The translations under genes and the position numbers were made by a program. 64,000 nucleotides of DNA, taken from positions 30,186,001 to 30,250,000 of the forward strand of contig CM027380.1 in assembly GCA_015680905.1 (NCBI GenBank). Direction: 5' to 3'. The stretch is from Coptis chinensis (lineage: Eukaryota > Streptophyta > Magnoliopsida > Ranunculales > Ranunculaceae). Under the pieces are notes generated by a model, which saw only the letters and a list, made by a program, of their open reading frames with translations, searched no databases and was not told the origin of the DNA. Positions 20,691 through 34,389 of this stretch are shown in pieces (the first letter of the stretch is position 1; each line of letters starts with the position of its first letter).

Positions 20691-22680
20691 CACACGCCCC
20701 GAAAGATATCCTTGAAACTTTTAAAATGTATCGGGACGGGAGATCAATTTTCAGAAGTCGGTATCTTCTTCACCATAATACTCATCATCGACATCAACAT
20801 ATTGTCAAAAGAATCCTCAAGATTGGGAAGACCATTACCCATGGCAAATATTTGGGAGCTCCTCTAGTTCTGAGAAGGAAAAACAAAATTGATTTTGAAG
20901 AAGTTTTAGAGAGAGTTACCCAAAGAATGGAAGGGTGGAGAGCAAAACTTCTTTCTCAAGCTGGAAAACTTACGCTTATAAAAGCTGTAACCTCGGCAAT
21001 TCCCTCGTACATCATGTCGATTTTCCCCCTGCCAGTTTCAATCCAAAAAAATTTGGATTCCGTAAACTCGAACTTCTTTTGGGGACAAACAGACAACAAC
21101 ACAAATAAGGTGCATTATACTTCTTGGAACAAGATTTGTCAACCAAAGTCGTGCGGTGGGCTGGGAGTTCGACTTGCTTCACATCACAACACTGCTCTAC
21201 AAGCAAAATTACTCTGGCGAATAATCAAAGAGCCTGACAAACCATGGGCCACTAGTCTCATGAAGAAGTATGCACGTGGGATCCATCGGTTAGAGCTACA
21301 TGCCCAAAAGGTTTCAAAGATATGGAAAGGCATTATCAAAGCAAGGGATGCTATCCTTCCCCAACTTTTGCTTTGGCATATCGGAACATGAAGAAACATC
21401 GACATATGGTTGGATCCTTGGATACCAACCTTACCACCAGAAAACCAATAGGGCCTCCGCCATGTGCAAGCCCCGATATCGAAAGTGGAAGATCTCATTG
21501 ACAGTGGAACTCGAACTTGGAAGATAGTTGCTCTCCACAGCATCTTTCTTCCAGATATTGTGACAGAAATCATGAAAATACCGCTCAGTCACAACGAGCA
21601 TGTTGACTCCATAAGATGGATGGGGGAAAAAGACGGTGAACTAACAGTGAAGTCTGTGTACAAGTATCTAAGCAAAAGCACAGAAGACAACAACAACCAC
21701 AATCCAACTTTTTGGAATCACTCGTGGAACCTGGACACTGCAGAAAGAGTAAAACTTTTCTTCTGGAAGGCCATCTGCAACAACCTTCCCACAAGGGAAA
21801 ACCTATGGAATAGAAATTTAATCCCTTCTGGAATTTGTCCGCGCTGCAATAACCAGGTGGAATCCACTACTCATGCCCTCTTTCACTGCAATTTACTCGC
21901 ATTACGCCTAGTATGCTTCTAACCTTTCCATCAGGACAGACCACTGGAATCAAGATACTACCCTTACCTCTATTATCACCACCATTATAGCTAGAATACA
22001 AAATAAGACTGAGATAAGAGACACTCTAAGTACTCTTGCTTCTATCATGTTCTCAATATGGACCAGTAGAAATGATCTAATTTTTAACAACAGCAACACG
22101 ATGCAATTAACATAATCCGTAGAGCTTCAACCTTCATAACTAACAAGAAAGAACCCTATGCTAAAAGCAATTACATAGATAGCTGGCCCGAGATAGAAAA
22201 TGACTGCCACTACCTTACTACCGATGCCTCTTGGAATAGTAATACTAACCAAGCAGGCCTTGGTTTTTCTATATGGAATAATTTTGGATATTGTATTGGT
22301 GCGGGGACATGATGAGAACCCGGTCACGACCTTAAGAGGCAGAGGCACGAGCCATCCGAGGAGGAGTAGACTTGTGTCATCGTTTGCAGCTCCGACGTGT
22401 CACCATTTTGACGGACTGCAAACACCTAGCTGAAGTCCTTGAGCACAAAGGAACCAATTTATCTTGGGGAGCTAGATCAATCACATATGATATTTACTAC
22501 AGTATCTCTTTGTTTGATCATTGTAATTTCTTTTACATTTGCAGAAACTCGAATATTATTACCCATGTACTCGCGGCTAGGGGACAACAAGCCCCTCCGC
22601 ATTTTACTTTGAACTCTGCTACGGCAAGGTCGCATATTACTTTATGCATGGATGTAAGGAAGGTAGGAAGCTCTTCCTAG
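20691..22680 (+). pseudogene. LINE 1 ORF2, C-terminal region (zf-RVT and RNase H)
   Basis: After the RT core come the thumb region (20726-21391: RMEGWRAKLLSQAGKLTLI, IPSYIMSIFPLP, KICQPKSCGGLGV), a zf-RVT block (21464-21922: RVKLFFWKAICNNLPT, ICPRCNNQVESTTHALFHC) and an RNase H-like domain in several frames (TTDASWNSNTNQAGLGF near 22215, TDCKHLAEVL near 22415, NSNIITHVLAARG near 22550). Frame breaks occur near 20700, 21400 and 21920, and in the RNase H part. The latter aids removal of RNA in plant L1 elements. Confidence 0.82.
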
Positions 22681-22732
22681 TTTTGTATTCCTTTTATCTC
22701 TTAAAAAAAAAAAAAAAAACACGTAGCTACAA

Positions 22733-23673
22733 AGGTAAAGTCCAAGTTCCCTAAAATACATCGCTTCTCGAGAGAAAACAAGGTTAAAAAATATAAGAGA
22801 AAAAACAAGCAGAGGACTTTGTAAATAAGGACTGCTAAAATTAAAAAAATCAACATAAATCCGATCTCAACTTTGTACGAATTGTGACTGGACTCTTGTC
22901 ATTGTTACCTGGTACCTGATCCATTTCATGAGACTGTCCGTCCCATCCCATGGGAAGAATAGAACACTTGAGCTCCGGCTTCCTAGTAAATTTATACATT
23001 CGCACGCACACACAAGATCTATCAGATTGTAAGTATATATAGATGTAAGCTTACTTAGCCGTCTCTACCTGTACATTTATTGTTTTTTCAATTATACATA
23101 CGTGATAGTGAACACATATCACCAGGAAAAAAAAAGGTGTTTGTTTTGCAGTAAGAAAGGATTAATCATAAATTTTTCCAAATATTCCTCTCCGTCTCAT
23201 TCTTGTGATATCCGAATTTAGAGTATATACCTTCCAACTCACACGTAAACAAAATAAGAGTGGTAATGACTGGCGAACTTCCAAAGTGGGATCTATATCA
23301 AAGGTGAAGATTCAGCTCAAACAACTAGCCACATGAGCTGTATATGGAGCAAGTCCTGCATATTGAGAAATCCTACTAGAAGAAAAGATCACTTAACCTG
23401 GAAAATACGTTTTCCTGGCCTACAAGCACTTTACTGACTCGTTGAGATGAAAAAGATAATCAAAGTAACTGGATAGATTCAAATTTACTTGATTTTGGGA
23501 CCTAACTACTCTGAAATCTTAACTGACATATTCTGAAGGTTAAAAGGCTTTCTGACATACATATATACGGTCCCCACAACCAAAAGTTTACAAGCAACTA
23601 CACCTCGCAAAAAGTATAAATCACCCTTGTAAAGAAAGCAAATGAAAAACTGAATAAAGATGCACAGTACAGC
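22733..23673. other. non-coding; downstream of the pICln fragment
   Basis: No gene is supported. It lies 3' of the minus-strand pICln pseudogene, so part may be its former 3' UTR. I looked for a Helitron-type 3' end (hairpin next to YYAG on the plus strand) and saw no clear one. Confidence 0.4.
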
Positions 23674-25992
23674 TCATTGGTGCCCACTGTGTGTCTCTCG
23701 CTCCATTTCTTCCGCATCATCAAAAGCACTGATCATCGATTTGGAGCTGAAATGAAAAAGGAGAAGAGAATTACTTTACAATGTAAAGTCCTAGCACATA
23801 CTAGACAGTGTGTATAAGCAAACACTCTAGTCATCCTCACCACAAAGCTAAAAAACAACCGAGCACCTAGTCCAAAGAATTTGAGATTGAAACAACATCA
23901 ATATCCAGAGATGGATTGCTATTTTATTTCGCGAGATGAAATGTGCATCCAAAAATGCAGGCGAGAGAGACAGCGACTTAAAAAGTATTATTATCCTAAT
24001 AATCATTGTATATTTGTATATGGATTGATAGCAACAATCAGTCTCCAGGAGAATAAGACATCATAATAGCTATGTCCAAAAGGTGAGGCATATTATGAGC
24101 CATTCAGTGCTCCAAATATGAAACTATTGAACAAAGGGTGATGAACGAAAGGTACTTTACATGAAAATTTCTTCTACATCCTAAACAGTAAGTATAAGCA
24201 AAGGCTCTAATGATCCCCTCAGAAAGAGACAAATTACCTCCACACAAATTGGGATAGGAACAAGTAAACAACATATATACTCTTAAAGATAGATTTGTTT
24301 TTGTTCCTTCAGTGGAGGAAGTTTACATACAAAAGCAGGAGGGAGGGGGAGAGAGAGTTGAAAAGTAACATTTTCCTAAAATCAGTTCTCATACTTGAAT
24401 TTGCATAATTGTCTATAAAATAAAGATTGAGAGAAACCGCCACAGTCCTGGAGAATCATACATCATAGACCACCCCTAACTAACTAGCTTTGTCTAATAC
24501 TCTAATTCCTAGACACAGAGTGATGGGATATAATCCATACAGAGTTGCTTGATTGTAGTGGGGGGGGGAGGGGATTCAATAATTATGACTTCGTCCACAC
24601 CTTCTGACCATATTAGCATGGAGTTCAATTTTACTACAGCACAACCAAACCAGAACTCAGTTCTGCAACAACTTTGACAAGTTCAGAAATGTAGACACGA
24701 TATTGTATTTTCATAGGATGAACTCAATGGTGAAGAGAGCATCTTCACCAAACGATACCTTTCATTATCAATACCTTATAGAAATATATAATGCCATATC
24801 TACAGTTGTAGACTTCTCACTTTCTCAGGTGTGTCTTGACACGAGGATGCATGTACACAGAAAGCATGTCATTAAGTTTTAAAGGAAGTGCATTCAAGTG
24901 CATAAGAGACACCTTTGCAACCATAAGTTTTTTAAGACAAATCGTTATTGACACAACTATTTGTGTGTGTGTTTCTGTCGGCTGCAGATTGCTCAATACA
25001 TGGAGGCTTAAAAAATTGGCAATACCACCAAGGAGCAAGTATATTAAATCATGTAACAAATCAGTATCTTTATACAGATCGTGTGTGTGTGTGTGTGTGT
25101 GTGTGTGTCTGCAATAGTCCAGAAAATTTGTGGAGAACAATTGCGGGGCAGCACTCTTAAAAGAAAGATGATGCCCTGCTAATGTTGATCTCATGGCAGC
25201 ATGTGCATTTATTTCAAACTATGATCCTATTTTTTTCAAACCGCAAAGGTCACATCTCAGCCCCGTGGAAGGAAATTGTACTTAAACATTCATTGTAACT
25301 TTCCTAGTACAATGGCAGCTGTTATCATTCTCATGTTAAGAAAATTATCCTTCATTAACAAAACAACATTACATACCTCAAGCATTGAATGAGCTACGTC
25401 ATGATTACCATTCGTATAACCAATGGGAATGGCAGGATCCTCAGATATCTGCCACTTAAAACATTAATTAGAGATAAGAGCAGAGGTGTAGAATGGAAAC
25501 AAGAGGTCATGTCAGTAAAACAAACCTGTCGTCATACTGCCATCAAGTTGGTCAGCGCTAGTAATCCAATTGTGTTCTTCCTCTTGTTCTAATGGATAAT
25601 GTAGATCAAAGAATAATGTGAAATGACTAAACGGGACAGAAACCTTCATACCAAAAAAGCAATCAACAAAAGGATGCTAACCTTCATTAGGTTCAGGATT
25701 CAGCTCAGCGCACTCACAAAAGAAGTCAAAAAGAGCATCCACTACACATAAGAAAGTCGAGGAAACAGAACATTAGTATTCAGGTATTCCTATAGTAAGC
25801 AGGCATCACAATATAGGAAATTAACCAAAATGCTTCATACAAACGTTTAATCATGAGACTACAAAATGACGTACATTGGCTGGGGTCTGAAGGAACAAGC
25901 CTCATATCCGTGATCTTGGACAGGTCCATGGTTTCATTGCCTTCTGAATCAGAACCCTCGGAGTCATCGTCTTCACCAGCTTCGGTCTCACA
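23674..25992 (-). pseudogene. ICLN: pICln (chloride conductance regulatory / methylosome subunit) fragment
   Basis: Five exons with good splice sites on the minus strand give the acidic C-terminal half of plant pICln. The blocks are 25992-25875 (GEDDDSEGSDSEG, DLSKITDMRLVPSD), 25741-25682 (DALFDFFCECAELNPEP), 25588-25526 (EEEHNWITSADQL), 25454-25377 (WQISEDPAIPIGY, HSMLE) and 23746-23674 (LQIDDQC then DDAEEMERE). pICln chaperones Sm proteins during snRNP assembly. The N-terminal PH-like part is not found upstream. The last exon has one extra T in a T-run (TGCTTTTGAT), which causes a stop, and the junction of the third and fourth exons cannot be joined in frame. It is therefore a truncated, intron-containing pseudogene. 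Confidence 0.82.
25081..25110. repeat. (GT)n microsatellite
   Basis: A run of about 14 GT units lies inside the last intron of the pICln pseudogene. Confidence 0.95.
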
Positions 25993-27533
25993 CTATAAAT
26001 TTTTGCAAACAAACACTGGCAAACTGAAATTTTCCCACTATAAAATTGTCTGGCATTTCCCACTAGAGGTTTGCCACTAAACAAACACAGCCTAAGGTAC
26101 TAAAGACACTGACTAGCTCCCCGACACCTTTCACATGAACTTCACCAGCCCAGGAATGGAATTCAACCTAAGCCATCAAAGTGCTGGCAGTGGTGGATTC
26201 ACTGCACAAAGAAAGAAAAAAGAACAGCATTAGTAACGAGCTAGACAAGCATCTAAAACAGATTTCATATCAGTAAGAAACGCAGCACATGAAAGATAGC
26301 ATCATAAAAGAAGAGCTCCAGTATCATAGCACTAGATACCATTTCAATAAAATAAGAAAAGCCAAAAAGACGTTTGAAGGGGCATCAACAAGACAAAATC
26401 CTAGAAAAGGGTAAAAACACAAATATCATTTAGTAACAGAGAATTAACCAGACCAATTTACAGTGGCAAAAACTACTTTCAAGTCTCATATGTAGGAGTT
26501 AGCCTCAAAGCATAAGAGCACTTCCCATTGTCCCCATCGTTCTATATTCACACGATCATTCAATAAATTCAACCATGTAATAAGTATAGCACTGCCATTT
26601 GCAAGTGCTATTCTGTCAAACTCTAGCAGTAGATTAATACTTTACAATAACGGATGACCAGAAATCCAGAAACACAGCTAGACACCAGTAGCAGGCGTAC
26701 AGAATACTCAATAAATTGGTAGTGTTCAAGGTTAAAGTCCATGAAATGCAGAAAATTGTACAGATGTAAGATGGTCCATAAAGTAGTGTCAAGTGAAATT
26801 AAAGAAATGTAGCAAGTGGGTCTCCGACTTCTCACACCCAAAACAAAAACATTCCACACCGAGTAAAAACATGGGAACGGGATCTTATAATGTGAGAACC
26901 ACCTTCCCGTAAATTCAGGAAAATGTCCCTACCTACAAGTCATGGTCTATAAAGAACCAACAACAACAAATGAAGACTTCTAACATTCAAGAACCAACTT
27001 ATTATAATTCATTATACATCGAACAATTATGAAAAATACGAAAACATATGTAAGCACCATTTTGGTAACTTATGGATTAAGACCTAAATCTACAATTATT
27101 AAACAAAAATATATCATTGCCTTTGAGCATAACACAGACTTAATTAAAACAATAAGCAACAGGGCGATAAGCAAATAAGTTTAGATACAAGTTAGCCCCA
27201 AAAGGGGAGGAACACCAAGTTACACATTAAAATACAATCATTTCTTAGAAGTTAGAACAGAAGACACTACATACCATATTCTAATAACCAGAGGCATTGA
27301 CATAGAACCAAATGACTTTAAGTAGGAAGCTTAAACCTAGAAGGCATTGAGCCCATAATGTAGGTTTATATTGATTCTTATTGTCTACTCTTTAACTATG
27401 AAACCGAGACATGCATCCAAGCTGCCAGTTCTCTCATTTTGCAACCATAAACCCAAACTTCACCAATTATTTCTCAAAACATTCATTCAGTTCACATAAA
27501 ATATGAATACTAATATGTACATGAGTCCACTCA
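25993..27533. other. non-coding; no further pICln exons seen
   Basis: I searched the minus strand here for the pICln N-terminal half and found nothing. Near 25995-26092 a block ends CAAACACAGCC next to TAA, which looks like one terminus of a Tourist-type MITE, but its partner end is missing. The rest is unremarkable AT-rich sequence. Confidence 0.4.
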
Positions 27534-28044
<511 letters not shown>

Positions 28045-29349
28045 GATTCCTGTTAGATGTTGTAGCTCTGAAGCTGTGTGGTTCAAGTGAAGGAAAGGCG
28101 TCAAACTCTCAACACTATAACTTATCGAGCTTTTTAGTCCTTCGGTCTAGATTGTATTGGAAGAGGTTAGGCTTTGGGTGTTGGTTCTATTTACAGTCCG
28201 ACCAATATATATATCAAAGAACATTAATGCTCCCAGTGACCCACCCCCTCAGCCCCCTTTTTTTCTCTCACACTGACACATCATATTTTACTCCTTTTTT
28301 TTTGGCGATTTCAATTATTCGTAGCCCAAAATACATAAAAACCCAAAATAGATAAGTAGATAAAAATCTCTTTCTTAAATCCTATCTCCATTCTTAAAAT
28401 GAGGTCATCCCTTCAAGTCCTCCATTCATCAAGTAAATCGACTTTGGTTGAGTTTTTTTGTCGGGCTTCCAATAGGCTTCGATTGAAGTTTCTTTAGTCG
28501 GACTTCAGTTGGAGTTTTTTTTAGTATGGGGGCGGATAATGCGTTGGGGGCGCCGAAGGTATCGCGTGGTCGTGACGTAATGCGTGCTGCGGATCTTGCG
28601 TCGTATTGAAGGATATATCATCTGCCGTCTGGTAGCCGAAAGTGCACACATATATCGTGCAGCGTATGGGGAGGCAGGGATCGTGCGTCGGCGCCAAAGG
28701 CGTGGCGTCTCTATCTTCAGACGTCACGGGCAAATATTAGTATTTACACAAATTTAGGCCCAAACACATAAATTGACCAATAATTTCGGTTTTAGGCTAT
28801 CATTAATAATTTTGCTATAAGGACATTTTCGGGCAGCAAGTTATTTTTTATTAATACCAATTATGACCTTCTCCATTTAGTAAAAAAAACTTAAACTAGA
28901 AACTTGTAAAATACTTTTGAGATCTAATTGTTTCCATCTTTGGGCTAGTTGATTTGTGTGTTGTGAATTTGTGATTAGTGATTTAAGATATAAGAAAACA
29001 TTTATCTTCTTCTCCATCTAGCAAAATAAAAACTCCAACTAAAAATTTGTAATTTTTTTTTTAGATCTAGTTGTTTTCATCTTTGAGTTAGTTGATTTGT
29101 GTGTTGTGATTAGTGATATAAGCTATAAGAAAACATCTTATTATCTTATGACAAACACTCTTTTTATTTTTCAATTCTAGACTATTAATAATTGAAAAAT
29201 AATTTGGTCGATTTCGACACCGGTTCGGCAAACAATTGAACAACAATTGAATTTCTTTTTCAAATCCTTAAATCTTGTGTTAATCAATTGTGTGATTTAT
29301 CTCGATTTTGATATTGTTATCGTCGATAATATTTTTAAGTTTGGAATAG
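28045..29349. other. non-coding, with a GC/CpG-rich island at 28528-28735
   Basis: The first ~100 bp may be the former 5' UTR and promoter of the S13 copy. A ~200-bp stretch at 28528-28735 is conspicuously GC- and CpG-rich (GGGGGCGCCGAAGG, TCGTGCGTCGGCGCC) in otherwise AT-rich DNA. It has partial internal direct repeats around GGCGCC but no recognised gene. Confidence 0.45.
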
Positions 29350-29735
29350 TAGTCCGATACACATGGAAATACTACTATGCATGCATATGTATAATACACA
29401 TGCAAACACCACTATGCATGTATATACCAATATGCACACACCATTATGCATGTGTATAGCACACATGCAAACATTATTATGCAATTATGCATGTGTATAA
29501 CACATATGCAAACATTATATATGTGTATACATGTGCATTATAACAAACATGCAAACACTACTATGCATGTGTATACCGTATATGCATGTGTGTAACAAAC
29601 ATGCATGTGTGTGTGTAACAAACATACAAATACTACTACCACACATGCACACACCAATATGCATGTATTCAACAAACATGCAAACACCACTATGCATGTG
29701 TACAACATGAAATAAATTAAAATTTTCATGTTAGT
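29350..29735. repeat. minisatellite of TATGCATGTGTAT-type units
   Basis: Irregular repeats of ATGCATGTGTATAACA and ACATGCAAACACCACT cover about 385 bp. Unit length varies, and the ATGCAT core is self-complementary. ORFs read through it on both strands are repeat artefacts. Confidence 0.85.
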
Positions 29736-30139
29736 CCTAACATAAAATGTGAGTGTGCTTGAAAAATCACGTAGGAGTTTTCCCCAATAGCCACAATATT
29801 TTGATTTTGATTTAATTGATAAAAAATTAAATAAGGGTAATATCGTCTTTCAACAGTGGTCAACCCGGTTTGTCTTGGAGCCTTAATTATTTGCGGAACC
29901 AAACTAGAAGCGAAATTAAATGCAATTTTGTCCTACGGGCCCGTTTTCTGATATATTTACCTATCGAACTAAAGCTCAATCTGGTCAGCGACGGGCCTTC
30001 TTTACTCAAGTGAGTTGAAGTTCACTAGCTTGCTTATTTATTTATTATTATTATTATTATTTTTTTATGATTTGTCATTCATAAAAGACCTTGCCGCGGT
30101 AGCTTATTTCACGTTTGTCATAATTATTTGTAAAATTTG

Positions 30140-30145
<6 letters not shown>
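29736..30145. other. non-coding, nothing recognised
   Basis: AT-rich sequence between two simple-repeat tracts. Confidence 0.4.

Positions 30146-30232
<87 letters not shown>
30146..30232. repeat. (TA)n microsatellite
   Basis: About 42 uninterrupted TA units. Confidence 0.97.
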
Positions 30233-30235
<3 letters not shown>

Positions 30236-32828
30236 TTATTTTTTTCGATAAAAATAGGGTGATCTTGGACATACCCAACAAAATACTCCCGTATCCCAAC
30301 TTTAAAATAAATAAATAAAATAATTTTAGACACATTTAGCTTCATAAATTACATTTTTTTTATTAGGCGTACCCAAAATATTTATTGACTAAAACAAGTC
30401 ATTTACTATATATGATTCAGTTGTAGAAGAAAAAGACCGCGTTGTTTTTTTGTTTTTGTTTTTTTTTTCCCAATAGCCTCTTATTCTTTTATCTCATCAA
30501 TAAACATGCAAACACCTACTTTTGATTTGAATCAATCATACCAAAGTAATGAGGATGAATACCAACCGAATGAGGATGAAGAAAAAAAATTCAAAATCAA
30601 ATTTTGACGAATGGGAGAACGCAGAAGACTATTATATTTTGGATTACTACAATGAACAGATACAAACACCAAGCAAAAATGTGAGTTTGTTTGTAATATT
30701 AAACAAAGTGCTATTTTTTTTGGGTGCATACTGAGTATAAAAAATCTAAACCATTTTTTTTTTTAATAAAATTTTACTTTGAACAGCCTCATCCTATTAG
30801 TGGTGCATCTCCAAATGCATTGTCTTTGCTTCAACTGAATTATAAGTCAGAAAATGAAGAGTAAGAAAGCCATTCTAATTTTGTTTGTCCAGATACGACC
30901 GACGCATTTACAACTGCAACATTTATATTCTTTTTACATTAGACATGAACTTTTGATCGATATCTGTTTTACCAGTTTTGTTAGGTTAAAGAGTGAACTG
31001 CTGTCAAGTATGTATGTATTCAATGTGGGAAACGAGTACAGTTTTTTCTATTTGGTTCGTCGTGTTTTTGTCTAGCCCAGAGGTATTTAATGTGTTGATT
31101 GTATGTGTTTTCCCCTACGGAGTCCCTTTGATATACACTTTTGTGCCTTTGTCCATTTTCTCGAGCAGTTGAAAAGAGATAAAGTCCTTTTTGTCATAAA
31201 AATTTCCGTATGTAATTGATGAAACACATTGCTTAAGCTATGTCTTTTGGTTAATTATACTGCTGCATTTTGTAGGATTTCAATTTGGCATAGTAGAATA
31301 CTAGTTATTCCACTTACTGATTGCTTATCAGATCACCTGCCTGACAATGCACTTAGGATTGAATTGCACTGAGTGAATACTTGTGAGCATTTGGTTTATA
31401 AACACATCCTACCTATATTAATATCCGTTTCTCCCAAGATGCTCATAGTGAGCCACATCAGCAAAGTTTTTAAAATAGTTTCTATTTGAAAAATAATTAC
31501 TTGCCTTCTTCCCAAACTAACCCTGAATTTGGCCTACTCTCTAATTTAATATAAATTAAAATTGTCCTTTCATGTGTTATGCTAAAACAAAAAACATTAT
31601 TTCATTATTTCAAATGTACGCATGGGATAAAAAAAAACAAATTCTAAAAAACAATGAATTAGTTAATTGATATGTATTAGTTATTGGATATGGATATGGA
31701 TATGTATTAGTTAATAGATATGGATATGGATTACTTATTGGATATGGATATGTTAAACTTCCAAGTGCTTCCCTTAAATATAGGCCCAGACATGATAGGT
31801 TTAAGAATAACAGGCCCGGCCACAGGTCGGGCTGCATGGCTAGTATACCACTGGTAATCCTATCTTTACGTCCAGCACTACGCTTTCTAGTGTCCTTCAA
31901 GTACTGGAGTATGACTAAGTTGTCCCAAATGTGAGTTGATGGACCATGTCTTCAACAGGGTGTTATTTTGATTTTTGACACAATTGATTCCCAGTCATAT
32001 TCTCTTATTATTCTTAAAGATGTATTTGTTAGTTGGTTGACAGGATTTACCCCCAGTTGCTTTCTTTATGCTTTCATGTAAATGCAGAGTATACATTAGA
32101 CTATTTTCTTGGTAGAGTAGGGAGAAGTAATCTTCCGGTTGTTTGCACTATCGTACCAGAAGAAAGACGTTAGGTAGGTTGTAAGTACCTAATGTACGCT
32201 ACATTACGGACTGTATGTGTTGAAGAGATGAAAGTTTTAAGATCGGGATGGGACAAGCACATAAAATGCAGCAGCATTGCGAACTAGAGGTTATTTGTTT
32301 CACATTCTTTATACATTTGGACTATTTTCTTGGTTCTCCTCTAGCAGATTTAGAAAACAGAACCTAACATCCATAGATAATTACTTGATGCGTCAGTTGG
32401 TTTTTCTTTTTTGCCCGCAGAGCTTCAAGTACTGGTAAACTATATTTGCATATGTATTCGGGGCCAAGGCTACGAGAGTTTATGTAGCCTACATGGGAGA
32501 CGCTTCTTTAATTTTTTAGGTGATGAAAGTGTGAAACCTCATATTTTGGGATATTAGCTGCTAATCAGTGTTAGTGGACGATATTCCCATCATTATAATA
32601 ACAATCAAATGCTTTAGAAAGTAGAAAGCATCATATTCTTGTGAACTTCTGTAGTGCACAAATCTAAAAACTGCAATACGTACAGACTATACATTTTTGA
32701 CATTTTGATTGCCTGAGTCAAATTGAGAACTTGAGGTTCATCAAAAATTTGCCAAGATCCACAGGCAGTATCAAGTCCTTCAACCATGCAATTCCTACAA
32801 TTTTTGACATTTATATGGATCAAAATAC
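30233..32828. other. non-coding; includes a (GATATG)n-like repeat
   Basis: No recognised gene. A short frame at 30505-30603 (MQTPTFDLNQSYQ) is acidic and could be the beginning of a host protein, but I cannot place it. A degenerate GGATATGGATATG repeat lies at 31672-31755. Remaining exons of the phosphate translocator, expected at the upper end on the minus strand, are not visible. Confidence 0.4.
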
Positions 32829-33570
32829 TAATCTTTGGTCTCTTGTGAAGCTTAAATGTCCACATAAAAAGAACAAACAAAGTCCCAATGCCCAAATGCA
32901 AAGCTGAGATTGTTACCGGCAACGGGTAATCTTTCAAAATCTATAAACAAGCAAACAAATTCTTCATCAATTGTCACATAACCATAAACATTCGTATGCC
33001 TAATTTCATAATTTCTTACATTTAACCAGTGATTAATCAAACCACTATTTATTCCACCAAAACAAACGTCTAATCAAATTATAAATTGAGCAAAGTGCAA
33101 TTTCCACTATTAAATGATTCTAAATATCCATGATCATCATTCCTGTTATACATCAATTTCAAAAATCAATAAACAAAACAACTAAAAAAAAAAGGAAATG
33201 AAACAAACCTGTTTGTTGTAAATGTTGAACAAGCAGATGGGTAAAAAATATCAAAAGACAATCAAAACACCAAGCTCCAATGTCCTGAACAAACTATTAG
33301 GATTAGTCTTCGCTGTCTCTTCAGTTTTCTCAGCTGCTTTAACAATAAAACCATTTTCTCCTCTTGGGCCGTGAACAAGAGATGGAACAGAAGTCCACAA
33401 ACCATAATGCGAAACAGAAGAAAAAGAACAAGAACATGTTGGTTTGAAGAGATGGTATTAAAGGAAACGTGGTTGAGTGGTTTCTGAGAAGAGAGAAGGT
33501 TAGGGTTAGGGTATCGTGTTGTGAGGAATGGCAAGGAACGAGAGAGAGTGAATGTGCTGCTGCTCGACAT
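32829..33570 (-). pseudogene. PPT: plastid phosphoenolpyruvate/phosphate translocator fragment (exons 1-2)
   Basis: Exon 1 (33570-33209) starts MSSSSTFTLSRSLPF, a Ser/Thr-rich chloroplast transit peptide. After a one-base frame change near 33435 it continues with VKAAEKTEET, SLFRTLELGVLIVF, then a stop where relatives have Trp, and FNIYNKQ at the donor (CAG|GTTTGT). Exon 2 (32940-32829) gives LKDYPLPVTISALHLGIGT, LFVLFMWTFKLHKRPKI. The KRPKIS and FNIYNKQ motifs fit the PEP/phosphate translocators of the inner plastid envelope better than the triose- or glucose-phosphate types. All later exons, which hold most membrane helices, are absent. It is a truncated pseudogene that keeps its first intron. 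Confidence 0.8.
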
Positions 33571-34389
33571 TTTTTTTAACAGAGAGAGAAGAATGGAGGG
33601 AGGCTTTTTGTTTGGTTTGGTTTGTTGTGTTTTGTTTGGTTTAGTCTTCCCAATTCCTGGTGGAAATCAATTCCTGGTGAAGAGATTCTTCAGGTTGATT
33701 ACATACAGGTAAAAATGCTGATCTTCCCATTTTTCCCCATTTTCGTGTCGTTATTTTGTTTTCCCTATTTTTTTTTTCATGTGTGTTATTTTATTTTATT
33801 TTTATTTTTTTATTTTTCTATCTTTATTGGAAATATCCCAAATTAATTTGAGAAATATTATTAGATTTAGAAAATTATTGGGGTATGACAAAAATTTATG
33901 CTAGTTATGGGGTATGAAAATCACCCTAAAAATAAGGGTAGTAAAAAATTAGAGGAAATATAAATGTGCCAAAATTGTACATAGACAGTGATTATAGAGT
34001 ACTAAAGCCCATTGGGTTTGTATTAAGTCCATGCATTGAACATGAAGATATCCATGAGGGATAAGCATTGAACATGGAATTTTATCTCATACTACTCACT
34101 GTAACTTGTAGATTACTAGGCCACTCGAATTTCATGTAGTGGCATATATAGAGCGTGACAAACAAGGCATATTACTTGAATTGGTTCTTGGTTAACTCAT
34201 ATCATTCATATGAATATGAATTATATGATAAGAACACTTGCATTGGTTCTTGTCACCATCATACCTATGGGAAACCTATTAGTTGGATATTGGAGGAGAA
34301 CCATGAGAAAGTGTAAAAGCCTCATATAATGGAAATTTATAAGTGGGGCTTCTTTAGTATCGATCTCGATATTTGTTCCCACAAGTTAA
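33571..34389. other. non-coding, nothing recognised
   Basis: AT-rich DNA, including the former upstream side of the translocator fragment. It may contain retroelement remains, but I see no ends or domains. Confidence 0.4.

Larger units (their letters stand above)
15854..22732 (+). mobile_element. full-length L1-type LINE with 12-bp target duplication
   Basis: The element body (15866-22720) is flanked by identical 12-bp copies of ACGTAGCTACAA at 15854-15865 and 22721-22732, and ends in an A-tail at 22703-22719. Order is ORF1 (DUF4283 plus zinc knuckle), a ~600-bp spacer, then ORF2 (endonuclease, RT, zf-RVT, RNase H). A C-terminal RNase H is typical of many plant L1 elements. All ORFs contain stops or frameshifts, so it is full-length but dead. 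The neat target duplication argues for a fairly recent insertion that reached the 5' end. Confidence 0.92.

Noticed and set aside
22733..23673. Helitron 3' end expected here if the gene-fragment cluster is a Helitron
   Set aside because: No stable hairpin next to a YYAG (CTRR on the minus strand) was evident by eye, so no Helitron is annotated.
25995..26092. Possible Tourist-like MITE beside the pICln exon
   Set aside because: Only one GGCTGTGTTTG-type end with a TTA neighbour is visible; no partner end or internal pairing was found.
29515..29729. Cys/His-rich ORFs on the minus strand
   Set aside because: They are read through a TATGCATGTG minisatellite and are artefacts of the repeat unit.
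30075..30335. ORF with a long Tyr-Ile run
   Set aside because: It is a translation of the (TA)n microsatellite.
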